From Acinetobacter sp. Marseille-Q1618 (GTDB lineage: Bacteria > Pseudomonadota > Gammaproteobacteria > Pseudomonadales > Moraxellaceae): 64,000 nt of DNA. The position numbers were made by a program, and so were the translations under genes. The stretch lies in contig NZ_CADDWJ010000002.1 in NCBI RefSeq assembly GCF_902809855.1, positions 1,302,001 to 1,366,000 on the forward strand, in the 5' to 3' direction. The notes under the pieces are model-generated. The model saw only the letters and a program-made list of their open reading frames with translations. It was not told where the DNA came from and searched no databases. Of this stretch, positions 37,077-46,546 are shown in pieces; position 1 is the stretch's first letter; each line of letters opens with the position of its first letter.

Positions 37077-38861
37077 TTATTTAGATTCTTCAGCTTTTGG
37101 CTTTTCACGTAAGCGAATACCCAGATCACGCAATTGATTTGGCTCAACAGGGGCTGGTGCTTGAGTTAAAGGACATTCAGCAGTCTTGGTTTTCGGGAAT
37201 GCAATCACATCACGAATAGACGATGAACCTGTCATTAACATCACCAAGCGGTCAAGACCGAATGCCAAACCACCGTGAGGAGGCGCACCGAATTTCAATG
37301 CATTTAACAAGAAGCTGAATTTTTCTTCTGCTTCTTCTTCAGAAATACCAAGCGCTTCAAAGATTGCTTTTTGCATTTCTAAAGTATAGATACGCAGTGA
37401 ACCACCACCGATTTCAGTACCGTTCAATACCATATCATAAGCAACAGACAATGCTTCACCTGGATTGTTCTTCACGTCTTCAACACTTGATTTAGGCAGT
37501 GTGAATGGGTGATGTACAGACGTCCATTTACCATCTTCAGTTTCTTCAAACATTGGGAAGTCAACCACCCAAAGAGGCGCCCACTCACATGTTGCCATGT
37601 TCATGTCGTGACCAATCTTGATACGTAAAGCCCCCATTGCATCATTTACAACTTTGGCTTTATCCGCACCGAAGAATACGATATCGCCATTTTCAGCGCC
37701 AACACGTTTCAACAAATCAAACACGATTGGTTCGATGAATTTAACGATTGGAGATTGAAGACCTTCGATACCTTTTTCAAGTTCGTTGACTTTGATATAA
37801 GCCAAGCCTTTCGCACCATAGATCCCAACGAATTTAGTATATTCGTCGATTTGGCTACGTGGAAGTGAACCTGCACCAGGTACACGAAGCGCAACAATAC
37901 GACCTTTAGGGTCTTTTGCAGGACCTGCGAATACTTTGAACTCAACGTCTTGCATCATGTCTGCAACGTCAACTAATTTCAAAGGAATACGTAAGTCTGG
38001 TTTGTCCGATGCATAATCACGCATTGCATCTGCATAAGTCATGCGTTGGAATTTGTCGAATTTTACGCCAAGAAGTTCATCGAACATCTTAACAGTCATA
38101 CCTTCCATCAAATCCATAATGTCGTCATCGTTTAAGAACGATGTTTCGATGTCGATTTGAGTGAATTCAGGTTGACGATCAGCACGTAAGTCTTCGTCAC
38201 GGAAACATTTTGCGATTTGGTAATAACGATCAATACCACCCACCATTAACAATTGTTTGAATAATTGTGGTGATTGTGGAAGGGCATAGAAGCTACCATT
38301 TGAAACACGACTTGGGACTAAATAGTCACGTGCGCCTTCAGGTGTTGCGCGCGTCAAGATTGGTGTTTCAACATCTAGGAAACCGTGTTCGTCTAAGTAG
38401 TTACGAATAAGTGTCGTTACTTTAGAACGGAAACGTAAACGGTCAATCATTTCTGGACGACGAATGTCTAAGAAGCGATATTTCAAACGGACTTCTTCAG
38501 AAATATTGGCATTTTCATCATTCAATGGGAATGGAGGAGTTTCAGACGCAGCAAGAACTTCAATTTCTTTACCTAAAACTTCGATTTGACCACTCACCAT
38601 ATTGGCATTTTCGGTGCCTTCATAGCGACGACGTACACGTCCTACGATTTTTAATACATATTCTGAACGTGCTTTGTCAGCAGTTGCAAATGCTTCAGGT
38701 GTGTCAGGGTCAATCACCACTTGCACAAGACCATCACGGTCACGCATGTCAAGGAAAATGACACCACCGTGGTCACGGCGACGATGAACCCAACCGCATA
38801 ATGTAACGGTTTGGTCGATTTGGGCTTCAGTCAATGAGCCGCAGTAATGAGTTCGCATCAT
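37077..38861 (-). CDS. aspS: Aspartyl-tRNA synthetase
   Basis: A 594-residue class II synthetase that charges tRNA-Asp. It has the N-terminal anticodon-binding OB fold (to about residue 110), motif 2 around [23 protein letters not shown] in two blocks (about residues 210-232), the bacterial insertion, and motif 3 [14 protein letters not shown] (about 537-550). His31 in RRRDHGG is the residue found in Pseudomonas-type AspRS that also charges tRNA-Asn (E. coli has Leu there), so this may be a non-discriminating enzyme. It starts MMRTHYCG; the second Met is an alternative start. aspS marks the right border of the outer-core locus. Confidence 0.98.
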   Translation of the reverse strand: MMRTHYCGSLTEAQIDQTVTLCGWVHRRRDHGGVIFLDMRDRDGLVQVVIDPDTPEAFATADKARSEYVLKIVGRVRRRYEGTENANMVSGQIEVLGKEIEVLAASETPPFPLNDENANISEEVRLKYRFLDIRRPEMIDRLRFRSKVTTLIRNYLDEHGFLDVETPILTRATPEGARDYLVPSRVSNGSFYALPQSPQLFKQLLMVGGIDRYYQIAKCFRDEDLRADRQPEFTQIDIETSFLNDDDIMDLMEGMTVKMFDELLGVKFDKFQRMTYADAMRDYASDKPDLRIPLKLVDVADMMQDVEFKVFAGPAKDPKGRIVALRVPGAGSLPRSQIDEYTKFVGIYGAKGLAYIKVNELEKGIEGLQSPIVKFIEPIVFDLLKRVGAENGDIVFFGADKAKVVNDAMGALRIKIGHDMNMATCEWAPLWVVDFPMFEETEDGKWTSVHHPFTLPKSSVEDVKNNPGEALSVAYDMVLNGTEIGGGSLRIYTLEMQKAIFEALGISEEEAEEKFSFLLNALKFGAPPHGGLAFGLDRLVMLMTGSSSIRDVIAFPKTKTAECPLTQAPAPVEPNQLRDLGIRLREKPKAEESK

Positions 38862-39020
38862 AGCGTTAGAAATCCAACTATATGGGTTAAGGTCAGCGTA
38901 TGCGTAAACAGCGCACCGCTTTTATTCGAAGGTAGGATTATGCCTCTTTGGGCATATAGTCACAAGGACTTAGGGGAAAAACTATAAAAATTCACGCCGA
39001 TTTAGTATAGAAAAACATGG

Positions 39021-39800
39021 TTATGTGGAAGATTTGGAAAATATTGAACTACATCGCTTTAAAACGATGAAAATCAAGCAGCCTAAACTGAATAAAGTTA
39101 AAAAAGCTCTAAAAAAATAATTAATGGATTTGCCAACATAGCTATATAAATCATGGGAAAATGCATCAGAATATGATCCTTCAGCAAAATATAAATAACT
39201 TAAAATGCCTGCCAATAGGGAAAATAAAAATACAGCAATTACATAAATTTTAATATTTTTATGTACGGGTTGAGCTTGACGATAATGCTGATGATGTCGA
39301 CAAATCATCCAAAATAAAATCGGTAATGCAAATGCAGACATGCCAATTTGTAAGACTCGGTGTAAGGGATAATTGTGCTGAAAAATGCTGATCGGTTGGC
39401 TTAAAATATCTTTGAAAGCAAAAGTCCGAAAGTCAACATGGGTAATCCCATCCCAAAGAATATGCGTTGCTACACCGACCCAAATTGCGATAATAATACT
39501 GAGAATAAAACCCGAAAAATTATTTAAGCCATTTATATTTAAAGGTTTATGCAGTCCTGAAAATGCAAACAACATCGGACGATATAAAGCATACCAAAGT
39601 ATGCAAAAAAATAGTCCAATCAATAGATTTGGGAAAATTAAACCAGACCATTGATGTGACTGGTTATAATCTACGTTGGTAAATAAACGATATAAATCAG
39701 GTGTCATACAACCGATCGCCAATGCAGCAATCGGCAGTCGATGCCCAGTAAGTTTAGAAATAGGGGGCGCTAAGACAGCATGAGAAATGGTGAAAGGCAT
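39021..39800 (-). CDS. DUF4184 family membrane protein
   Basis: A 259-residue polytopic protein with about six hydrophobic segments. The N-terminus PFTISHAVLAPP followed by LPIAALAIGCMTPDLYRLF and, near residue 113, THILWDGITHVD is the pattern of DUF4184/membrane-bound metal-dependent hydrolase-like proteins; the conserved His and Asp could bind metal. ATG 39800 is chosen because PFTISHAV is the family start; upstream in-frame TTG codons are unlikely. It is divergent from the zinc receptor gene and shares its upstream region. Function unknown. Confidence 0.8.
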   Translation of the reverse strand: MPFTISHAVLAPPISKLTGHRLPIAALAIGCMTPDLYRLFTNVDYNQSHQWSGLIFPNLLIGLFFCILWYALYRPMLFAFSGLHKPLNINGLNNFSGFILSIIIAIWVGVATHILWDGITHVDFRTFAFKDILSQPISIFQHNYPLHRVLQIGMSAFALPILFWMICRHHQHYRQAQPVHKNIKIYVIAVFLFSLLAGILSYLYFAEGSYSDAFSHDLYSYVGKSINYFFRAFLTLFSLGCLIFIVLKRCSSIFSKSST

Positions 39801-39871
39801 AAACAACAAAAGTATAAATAATCAAAAGCTCTAGGCAGTGTACTGAATTTAAGTAAATCAAATGTTTTTTA

Positions 39872-39904
39872 TTGCAAATATGTTGTAATGTTATATTATA
39901 ACGA
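39872..39904 (+). promoter_or_regulatory. Zur box overlapping the promoter of the zinc receptor gene
   Basis: A perfect inverted repeat, GTTATA-T-TATAAC (39890-39902), has the core of the proteobacterial Zur (zinc uptake repressor) site. It lies about 36 bases before the receptor ATG. A TTGCAA box at 39872-39877 is a possible -35 element, with its -10 inside the repeat, so bound Zur would block RNA polymerase. The divergent DUF4184 gene could share the control. Confidence 0.8.
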
Positions 39905-39937
39905 TAATTTAAAAAATGATGCTTTGCGAGCGATCAC

Positions 39938-42085
39938 ATGTCTTTTTCAAAACATATTTTGGCACTTTCAATTACAGCCGCTTTTGCAGGTTCGGTGTGG
40001 GCGGATGATACTTCTCAACCTATTCAAAACAACCAAAGTAGCAAAGGTGAAGTACAACAATTAGAAGCAGTTACCTTTACAGCTCATCCTTTGGAACAAA
40101 GTACGCAAGATTTTGGGGTTGCCGATCAAACAGTGAATCGTGCACATTTACAACAAAGTGGTTCAACACTTGGTGAAGCGCTCAAACAAGAACTAGGTGT
40201 GTATTCAAATAGCTTTGGTGCAGGTTCGAGTCGTCCTGTAATTCGTGGGCAAGAAGGCGCACGAGTGAAAGTAACACAAAATGCAACGGAAACTATTGAT
40301 GTTTCAAGTCTATCTCCTGACCATGCCGTAACCGTTGATCCTCAACTTGCAGAAAAAATTGATATTATTCGTGGTCCATCGACTTTACTTTATGGCGCAG
40401 GTTCGGTGGGTGGTTTGGTGAATGTCACGGATTCAAAAATTCCAAGTAAAATGCCTGTAAATGGGCAAGAAGGGCATGTTGGGGTACGTTATAACTCTGG
40501 CAATGATGAAAAACTAGCAAATGCTGGTGTAACTGTTGGCTTAGGTTCAAATGTTGCTTTACGTGTAGAAGGCTTAACTCGTGAAGCCAATGATTATATT
40601 TCACCAAATTATTTTCATGAGCACGAAGACGGTGACTTTGAAAAAGAACGACGTGTAGGCAATACCTTTGCTGAGTCCGACAATGTTAATGTTGGTTTGT
40701 CTTGGATCGGGGAGCGTGGTTTTGCAGGCGTTTCCTATAGTAATCGTAAAGATAAATACGGTTTACCTGGACATAGCCATGAATATGAAGCATGCCATTT
40801 ACATGACTTAAAATTACATTGTGAACCGCACGAAGAAGAAGACCACGATCATGAGCATGAAGATGAACATGGCCATGATCACGGACATAGTCATGGACAC
40901 GGCCATGATGAGCATGATCACGAGCATGGTGCTGGGCCGTGGATTGATTTAAAATCAGAACGCTATGATTTTCGTTCAGAGTTAAAAGATCCATTTGCAG
41001 GCTTTAAAAAACTACGTGCCCAAGCTAGTTATACCGATTATCAGCATGATGAAATTGAAGGTGATGAAGCGATGACCACTTTCAAAAGTAAAGGTTATGA
41101 TGGGCGTATTGAATTAGTACACAATCCTTTGGCGCAATGGGAAGGTGTATGGGGCGTACAAGCCAGCCAACAAAAATTAGATATTACTGGTGAAGAAGCA
41201 CTTTTTGCACCCAATAAAACCCAAAAATATAGTTTATTTGGTTTAGAACATCGTCAATTTGGCGATGTACATGTGGAGTTAGGTACTCGCTTTGATCATC
41301 AAAAAATAGAGATTGATTCAACGCAAAAAGACTATGATGGCAATGCATTCTCGGTATCGGGTGCTGCAAATTGGGAGTTTATTCCTGATTACACCTTGTC
41401 ATTGTCTGCATCACATCAGCAACGTCTGCCTTCAGCACAAGAGCTATATTCGCATGGTGGACATTTTGCGACCAATACCTATGAATTGGGCGATGAGAAC
41501 TTAGATAAAGAAAAATCGAATAATGTCGAGTTAGGGCTACACTATGAGGGCGATAAACTAAGCTATCACGTTCATTTGTATCATAATTGGTTTGATAACT
41601 ACATTTATGCCCGTACTTTAGACCAGTATAAAAACTTCCGTTTGATCCAATATAGCCAAGATGAAGCAAAATTCTATGGTACAGAAGCGGCAATTGCGTA
41701 TCAGTTCAACGATGTTTATAACGCAAGTTTATTTGGTGATTATGTACGTGGCAAAATCGACAATGAAAATGCCCCACGCGTTCCAGCAGGGCGTTTAGGG
41801 ACACGTGTGACAGCTAACTTCGACGATAATTGGTCAGGTTCAGCAGAATATTCTCATGTATTTAATCAAGATAAATTTGCAGCCTATGAGAAAGAAACCA
41901 AAGGCTATAACATGGTCAATGTCGGTGTTGCTTATAGATACCCACTTGCCAACAAACAAGAAGCCAAAGTTTATTTAAATGCCAACAATTTACTGGATGA
42001 AACAGTTTATGAACATAGTTCATTCCTGTCGAATATTCCACAGATTGGACGTAACTTTGTGGTTGGGATTGATTATAAATTCTAA
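39938..42085 (+). CDS. znuD: TonB-dependent zinc receptor, ZnuD-like
   Basis: A 715-residue outer-membrane receptor: signal peptide to about residue 22 (VWADD), plug domain with VIRGQEGARVKV and DIIRGPSTLLYG, and a beta barrel ending in FVVGIDYKF with a terminal Phe. One extracellular loop (about residues 290-332) is packed with His, Asp and Glu, including HDHGHSHGHGHDEHDHEH, a zinc-collecting feature of ZnuD proteins. Together with the upstream Zur box this supports zinc (or zinc-chelate) uptake when zinc is scarce, powered by TonB. A terminator hairpin follows the stop. Confidence 0.93.
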   Translation: MSFSKHILALSITAAFAGSVWADDTSQPIQNNQSSKGEVQQLEAVTFTAHPLEQSTQDFGVADQTVNRAHLQQSGSTLGEALKQELGVYSNSFGAGSSRPVIRGQEGARVKVTQNATETIDVSSLSPDHAVTVDPQLAEKIDIIRGPSTLLYGAGSVGGLVNVTDSKIPSKMPVNGQEGHVGVRYNSGNDEKLANAGVTVGLGSNVALRVEGLTREANDYISPNYFHEHEDGDFEKERRVGNTFAESDNVNVGLSWIGERGFAGVSYSNRKDKYGLPGHSHEYEACHLHDLKLHCEPHEEEDHDHEHEDEHGHDHGHSHGHGHDEHDHEHGAGPWIDLKSERYDFRSELKDPFAGFKKLRAQASYTDYQHDEIEGDEAMTTFKSKGYDGRIELVHNPLAQWEGVWGVQASQQKLDITGEEALFAPNKTQKYSLFGLEHRQFGDVHVELGTRFDHQKIEIDSTQKDYDGNAFSVSGAANWEFIPDYTLSLSASHQQRLPSAQELYSHGGHFATNTYELGDENLDKEKSNNVELGLHYEGDKLSYHVHLYHNWFDNYIYARTLDQYKNFRLIQYSQDEAKFYGTEAAIAYQFNDVYNASLFGDYVRGKIDNENAPRVPAGRLGTRVTANFDDNWSGSAEYSHVFNQDKFAAYEKETKGYNMVNVGVAYRYPLANKQEAKVYLNANNLLDETVYEHSSFLSNIPQIGRNFVVGIDYKF

Positions 42086-42129
42086 AAATTTCAATCATTC
42101 ACCAAACCATCATTGAAAAATAAAGCAAT

Positions 42130-42165
42130 TCAACCTAGTCTGCTTATAACAGACTAGGTTTTTTA
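42130..42165 (+). terminator. Terminator of the zinc receptor gene, abutting the next start
   Basis: A perfect 11-bp stem (42132-42142 with 42150-42160) and a seven-base loop are followed by six T. It ends three bases before the ATG at 42168, and the only Shine-Dalgarno-like triplet of that gene (AGG, 42156-42158) lies inside its right arm. Confidence 0.9.
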
Positions 42166-42167
42166 AT

Positions 42168-43631
42168 ATGCGTATCTTTCATAAAATTCACAGTAAGTTG
42201 AATTGGTCAAAACGACGTTATTTAGGTTTAATTTTTACAGTATTGATTTTAGGATATTTATCCTCTGCGATCTATCACACGGTTAAACCTATACCACAAG
42301 GGCTGAATTTTACAGGTCCTTTGCGCCACGCTGACGTGAAATTTATTGCCGATCAAACCTATATGGATGTGCAAGGTAGACAACACTTAGATCATCATAT
42401 TTTTGATGAAATTTTAAATCTAATCAAACAAGCCAAAACCACGATTGTGGTCGATATGTTTTTATTTAACCAAGAAATTGGTGATTCAAAACTTCAACAT
42501 CGCGCATTGACGCATCAACTCACAGAAGCCTTGATTAATCAGAAAGTGGTTAATCCTGCCTTAGAAATTAAATTTATTACTGACCCAATCAACTCTGTTT
42601 ATGGCGGGATTGCCCCTGAACAATACCGAAAATTACGTCAAGCAGGCATTGAGGTGATTGAAACAAATTTAACACCTTTGCGTGCTTCTAATCCGACATG
42701 GTCAGGTTTTTGGTATTTATGTTGTCAAGATATCGGTAATAATGCTGAAAAAGGCTGGCTGAGCAATCCTTTTGGCAAAGAGCCGATTACCATTCGTAGT
42801 TATTTAAACTTATTTAACTTCAAAGCCAATCATCGTAAAACCATTGTGGTAGATACAGATGAAGGCTGGAAAACAATTGTCACTTCGGCAAACCCACATG
42901 ATGGTAGTTCTAGACATTCTAATGTTGCGCTGATGGTTAATGGAGCGATTGCCACAGATGTCCTAAAGTCAGAACAACCTGTTGCCCAAATGTCAGGTGG
43001 GGATACACCTTTTGTGGTGATTGGAAAATTGCCTGAAAATCGTAATAACCCACAAGTGCAAGTGCTGACGGAACAGGCGATTTATGATGCAGTTTTAAAA
43101 ATGCTGAAAACTGCAAAAGCCGATGATCAAATCGACTTGGCAATGTTTTATTTATCCGAACGTAAGATCATAAAAGAACTAATTGCTGCGAAACAACGTG
43201 GCGCAAAGTTACGGATTTTACTTGATCCGAATAAAGATGCTTTTGGACGTCAGAAAAATGGTATTCCAAACCGTCAAGTTGCATCAGAATTAAATGATGC
43301 GGGTATTGATGTGCGCTGGTGCAATACCCAAGGTGAACAATGTCATAGTAAGATGTTGATGAAACACAACGCTCAATCGGCTGAAATGATTTTAGGCTCA
43401 GCCAATTTCACTGCGCGTAATTTAAAAAATTATAATTTAGAAACCAATTTAAGGGTACTTGGAAATCCACAGCAGCAAGTTTTTATTGACGCTGAACACT
43501 ATTTTAATACGGCATGGTCAAACTTGAATGGTCGTCATATGAGTGTGGATTATTCAAAATATGCGGATGAGTCAAAATTAAAATACGGTGTGTATCGCTT
43601 TATGGAGTGGAGTGGACTTTCAACATTCTGA
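42168..43631 (+). CDS. Phospholipase D family protein, membrane anchored
   Basis: A 487-residue protein with one N-terminal membrane helix (about 17-36) and two PLD-type halves. HKD motif 1 reads NHRKTIVVD followed by SANPHDGS (about 220-245); motif 2 reads CHSKMLMK followed by GSANFTARN (about 390-415). Both have the His and Lys needed for phosphodiester hydrolysis or transfer. It resembles cardiolipin-synthase/phosphatidyltransferase-like enzymes but may be a nuclease or lipase. The start is uncertain because a terminator hairpin occupies the usual ribosome-site position; a TTG at 42198 is a possible alternative but would trim the basic N-terminus. Confidence 0.85.
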   Translation: MRIFHKIHSKLNWSKRRYLGLIFTVLILGYLSSAIYHTVKPIPQGLNFTGPLRHADVKFIADQTYMDVQGRQHLDHHIFDEILNLIKQAKTTIVVDMFLFNQEIGDSKLQHRALTHQLTEALINQKVVNPALEIKFITDPINSVYGGIAPEQYRKLRQAGIEVIETNLTPLRASNPTWSGFWYLCCQDIGNNAEKGWLSNPFGKEPITIRSYLNLFNFKANHRKTIVVDTDEGWKTIVTSANPHDGSSRHSNVALMVNGAIATDVLKSEQPVAQMSGGDTPFVVIGKLPENRNNPQVQVLTEQAIYDAVLKMLKTAKADDQIDLAMFYLSERKIIKELIAAKQRGAKLRILLDPNKDAFGRQKNGIPNRQVASELNDAGIDVRWCNTQGEQCHSKMLMKHNAQSAEMILGSANFTARNLKNYNLETNLRVLGNPQQQVFIDAEHYFNTAWSNLNGRHMSVDYSKYADESKLKYGVYRFMEWSGLSTF

Positions 43632-43727
43632 TTTAATTTATGAAATTTGTAATTATGCGCTGAATATTTTTGTGTTCAGTGCATAATTGCTGCTCAAAAT
43701 AATTTAATTAAAAATTTGAGCCTAAAT

Positions 43728-44567
43728 ATGCAAAAAGTTATGCAAAACTATAAACTTTCTAAAAAATTTAAAACGTCATTTTTAACATCGATTCTTGCTA
43801 TAGGGATATGTATTTCTCCTTTTGCTTTTGCCGAAAATCCTTTAGTCACCCAAGCCAAAGAATTGCAAACTGGCAGTGAAAAAATAGGCATTGATCATCG
43901 AAAAGCGATTGCATTACTCAAAAAAGCGTCTGATGAAGGCGATGCTGAGGCGATGTATTTATTGAGCCAGTATTATTCAGGTCATTATGAAACTGACTAT
44001 TTGCCCCCCGATACGGCACTATATGATCAAATTTTATTTTCATCCGCAAAACTAAGTAATTACTCAGCTATGCGAGAAATTTTCTTTCAATATTATGCAG
44101 ATAAGCTAAATTATGGAAAATCAAACTTGGTGGATAAAATCAAGATATTGAAACCTATTGTTAAAAAAGATGCGGAATCTAAACCAGAAGCAATGACAAT
44201 GATGGCATTTATTTATTCCAATGAATTAGCTCCAAATTCTGATTTTCAGGCATGTCAGTGGGCATATCGAGCATTTCAAGCAGGAGATAAGTTTGGAACA
44301 TATGCTTTTGAATCACTGATTTGTAACAGTACACTCTTAAAAAAACTGAATGCACCTTCTGCAACACAATTGAAAGCTGAGTTTGATCAATATCTTAATG
44401 CGCAATTAGTCGCATTAAAGAAAAAGTCAGATCAGGGAAGTATTTTAGCAAAGTTGAAAATATTAGATTATTATCAAATGTATGTTATTTCAGATGTATT
44501 TAGCGCAAAAGAGATAGATAAAATAAAAAAGCAAATAGAAGTGTTTAAACAAAAACAAACAAAATAA
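43728..44567 (+). CDS. Exported Sel1-repeat-like protein
   Basis: A 279-residue periplasmic protein. The signal peptide has a basic start and a hydrophobic core at about residues 17-31, with cleavage near FAFAEN. The first half holds one or two Sel1/TPR-like helical repeats (KAIALLKKASDEGDAEAMYLLSQYY); the second half is helical and Lys-rich. No catalytic motif is seen. ATG 43728 gives the best signal peptide; ATG 43740 is possible. Sel1 proteins act in protein-protein contacts; the partner is unknown. A second Sel1 protein lies at 58222. Confidence 0.78.
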   Translation: MQKVMQNYKLSKKFKTSFLTSILAIGICISPFAFAENPLVTQAKELQTGSEKIGIDHRKAIALLKKASDEGDAEAMYLLSQYYSGHYETDYLPPDTALYDQILFSSAKLSNYSAMREIFFQYYADKLNYGKSNLVDKIKILKPIVKKDAESKPEAMTMMAFIYSNELAPNSDFQACQWAYRAFQAGDKFGTYAFESLICNSTLLKKLNAPSATQLKAEFDQYLNAQLVALKKKSDQGSILAKLKILDYYQMYVISDVFSAKEIDKIKKQIEVFKQKQTK

Positions 44568-44587
44568 GACCTTTCCGTTAAATAACA

Positions 44588-44614
44588 GCAAGCCAAGATA
44601 TCTCTTGGCTTTTC
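44588..44614 (+). terminator. Terminator of the Sel1 gene
   Basis: Perfect stem AAGCCAAGA (44590-44598) with TCTTGGCTT (44603-44611), followed by TTT. It lies 22 bases after the stop and could also act on the converging gene. Confidence 0.82.
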
Positions 44615-44648
44615 AGTTATATTCGGTTTTTTAAATTATATTAAAATA

Positions 44649-45125
44649 TCACTGCGGATTCGGTGGCACTATTTTATCCAAGTCTTTATCCGTCATTTTA
44701 TCAAGTTCATGCAAGTCAGTTTTAATTTTCCACTGACTTTCATCTTCAACAGGTTGCGGTAAACGTGCCTCTAACCAATCACATACCACATCTGGTGGAA
44801 AATCAGCATGATTACACTGAATCACCCACGCTAAAAATTGCTTCGCTTCACCATTCATATACGGTGGTGGAGAAATTGGCAAAAACTGGGTAGGTAGACG
44901 TTCATTTTTAGAAATATAGTTTAAAACATGCCCCAATTCTTGCACTGTTTGCCATGCAAGCGGATGATCGATATTAATCTGAAACTTAAACCACCATGCA
45001 GACTTACCATCTGTACCATAACTGTCGATAAAAGCTTTTTGCACACTGGGTACTTTACAAAAAAATTGATGTAGACGGTCAAAACTTAGTTCAGCCACAG
45101 CACAGCATCCATCAGACGAAAACAA
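44649..45125 (-). CDS. Conserved hypothetical soluble protein
   Basis: An open frame of up to 158 residues, rich in Trp and Pro, with no signal peptide or membrane helix. The C-terminus is acidic and Lys-rich (LDKMTDKDLDKIVPPNPQ). I do not recognise a family. The start is unclear: no ATG is in frame at the N-terminus. TTG 45125 is the longest choice, and GTG 45098 (giving VAELSFDRLHQFF) is the better biological guess because the bases upstream of it hold a GGAT. It lies between the Sel1 and RcnB-like genes as a single transcript. Confidence 0.65.
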   Translation of the reverse strand: MFSSDGCCAVAELSFDRLHQFFCKVPSVQKAFIDSYGTDGKSAWWFKFQINIDHPLAWQTVQELGHVLNYISKNERLPTQFLPISPPPYMNGEAKQFLAWVIQCNHADFPPDVVCDWLEARLPQPVEDESQWKIKTDLHELDKMTDKDLDKIVPPNPQ

Positions 45126-45270
45126 ATATCTTAGCAGATTGCGCTTAAAATGGTGTGTTTGAAAGATAGCGGATATTCAAATGATATTTAATTTGCTTAT
45201 AAAATATTCATTATTTATCTTCAATTGCGTATTAAAATAAAAACAACGGCATTTTGCTATGGAGGTTGAG

Positions 45271-45753
45271 ATGAAACATTTACTGAGTCTGAATGTCATA
45301 GTCGGTATATTGGCGATGATGTCTACTTCTGTATTGGCTGATGCTAAAGATTGGGCAGGCTATGGGAGTGTGGAACGCCATCAACATCGTGTTCCTACAA
45401 CCACTTATCAATACACAGATCAAAATGGTCTAACTAAAACCAAACAAATCCCAATTAGACCACCGCAAAACTCAGGTCAATGGGGACATTATCCAAGTTA
45501 TCCTCATTACCCAAATCGACCTTATCCAGTATATCCACAGCAAAATGGCGTTACCATTATCTATCGACAACAACTGCCGACAACGAATATTTACCATTCT
45601 GAGAGTCATGGTTATGTAAATGGTAATGGAACAATAGAAAGTTCACAGTATATGTTAATCAGTGATTGGCGACGTTATGGGTTACCTGATCCTGAAGTGG
45701 GGATGCATTGGATATTTGAAAATGGACGATATCTACAAATACCCAATGATTAA
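45271..45753 (+). CDS. RcnB-like periplasmic protein
   Basis: A 160-residue exported protein: signal peptide to about residue 24 (VLADA), a middle region rich in Pro, Tyr and His (PSYPHYPNRPYPVYP), and a C-terminal block DWRRYGLPDPEVGMHWIFENGRY that is the signature of the RcnB family. E. coli RcnB affects nickel and cobalt balance; the His and Tyr content could bind metal, but this is inference. ATG 45271 is chosen because a full GGAGG lies five bases before it. Confidence 0.82.
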   Translation: MKHLLSLNVIVGILAMMSTSVLADAKDWAGYGSVERHQHRVPTTTYQYTDQNGLTKTKQIPIRPPQNSGQWGHYPSYPHYPNRPYPVYPQQNGVTIIYRQQLPTTNIYHSESHGYVNGNGTIESSQYMLISDWRRYGLPDPEVGMHWIFENGRYLQIPND

Positions 45754-45807
45754 TCATATCTATTGTATTGTCTGATTTAGAAATTAAATCATGTGCCTAT
45801 TAGCACT

Positions 45808-46302
45808 TTAAGCCAACTCATCATCTTCAGGTTTTGGCGTTTTACCATACGGTAATGGCTTATCATGATGTTTTTCCCGAATTACAGAAGGGAATTTCCA
45901 TGAAGCAAAACGAACCACTAAAATAGAAATCGCCAAAATTAAAATAGAACCTGTCAAAATCACTTGATCGATATCTGCTTTATGATCATGTTGAATATCA
46001 GAGATGAGCAGACGAGTCAGTGCGGTAATGGCGATATAAATCAAAAAACGAACAGGCATATGATTGGTTTTAAAGTAGATTCCAACCATTGCACCAAGTT
46101 CGAGATAAATAAACAAAAGTAAAATGTCATCAATACTGGCATATTGTTTAACCGTTAAAATGTCGATAATGGTATGCACAGCCGACCAAGCGATCATACA
46201 ACCAATAATAAACAGCGCAATATAATGAAAGGCTTCTACTGCAATATTGCCAAATTTGTCGAGGAGGTTTTCAATCTTTTCAATACGTGGGTCTTTGTTC
46301 AT
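45808..46302 (-). CDS. PsiE-like (phosphate-starvation-inducible E) membrane protein
   Basis: A 164-residue inner-membrane protein with four membrane helices (about 20-42, 55-78, 84-100 and 115-135) and a charged C-terminal tail. The central LLLFIYLELGAMVGIYFKTNHMPVRFLIY (about 67-95, in two blocks) is the PsiE family core. GGAGG before ATG 46302 fixes the start; an upstream in-frame ATG overlaps that site. PsiE is induced by phosphate starvation in E. coli, but its function is unknown. I see no clear Pho box in the 240 bases upstream. Confidence 0.85.
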   Translation of the reverse strand: MNKDPRIEKIENLLDKFGNIAVEAFHYIALFIIGCMIAWSAVHTIIDILTVKQYASIDDILLLFIYLELGAMVGIYFKTNHMPVRFLIYIAITALTRLLISDIQHDHKADIDQVILTGSILILAISILVVRFASWKFPSVIREKHHDKPLPYGKTPKPEDDELA

Positions 46303-46546
46303 GGCATCCTCCATTGTCTAGGTTTTAAGTTATTAAAAACCATGCAAATTTCATGCACATGAAAGCTTTTTTAAGATCAAAAGAAAATTTTAAGAAAAAT
46401 TTTTAAAGCTTGAGCAAAATACTGAACCATAGAGTTCAGTATTCTGCTGAAAATTGGACATTTCTGTTTAAATTGAGTACAAAAATATAATGATTTAACT
46501 TTATAAATTACTGGAATAATATTTTAATTAAGATACAGGGAAGAAT

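Noticed and set aside
38939..38956. Hairpin TATGCC/GGCATA in the aspS leader as a riboswitch or T-box
   Set aside because: It is a six-pair stem without a U-run or T-box motif; too little to call a regulator.
40840..40935. Short tandem repeats of CATGA-like units, considered as a repeat array
   Set aside because: They code for the His/Asp/Glu-rich loop in frame and have no spacers, so they are neither CRISPR nor a non-coding repeat.
40686..40994. A His-rich minus-strand reading opposite the zinc receptor
   Set aside because: It mirrors the CAT/GAT-rich loop codons of znuD; the plus-strand protein is fully explained.
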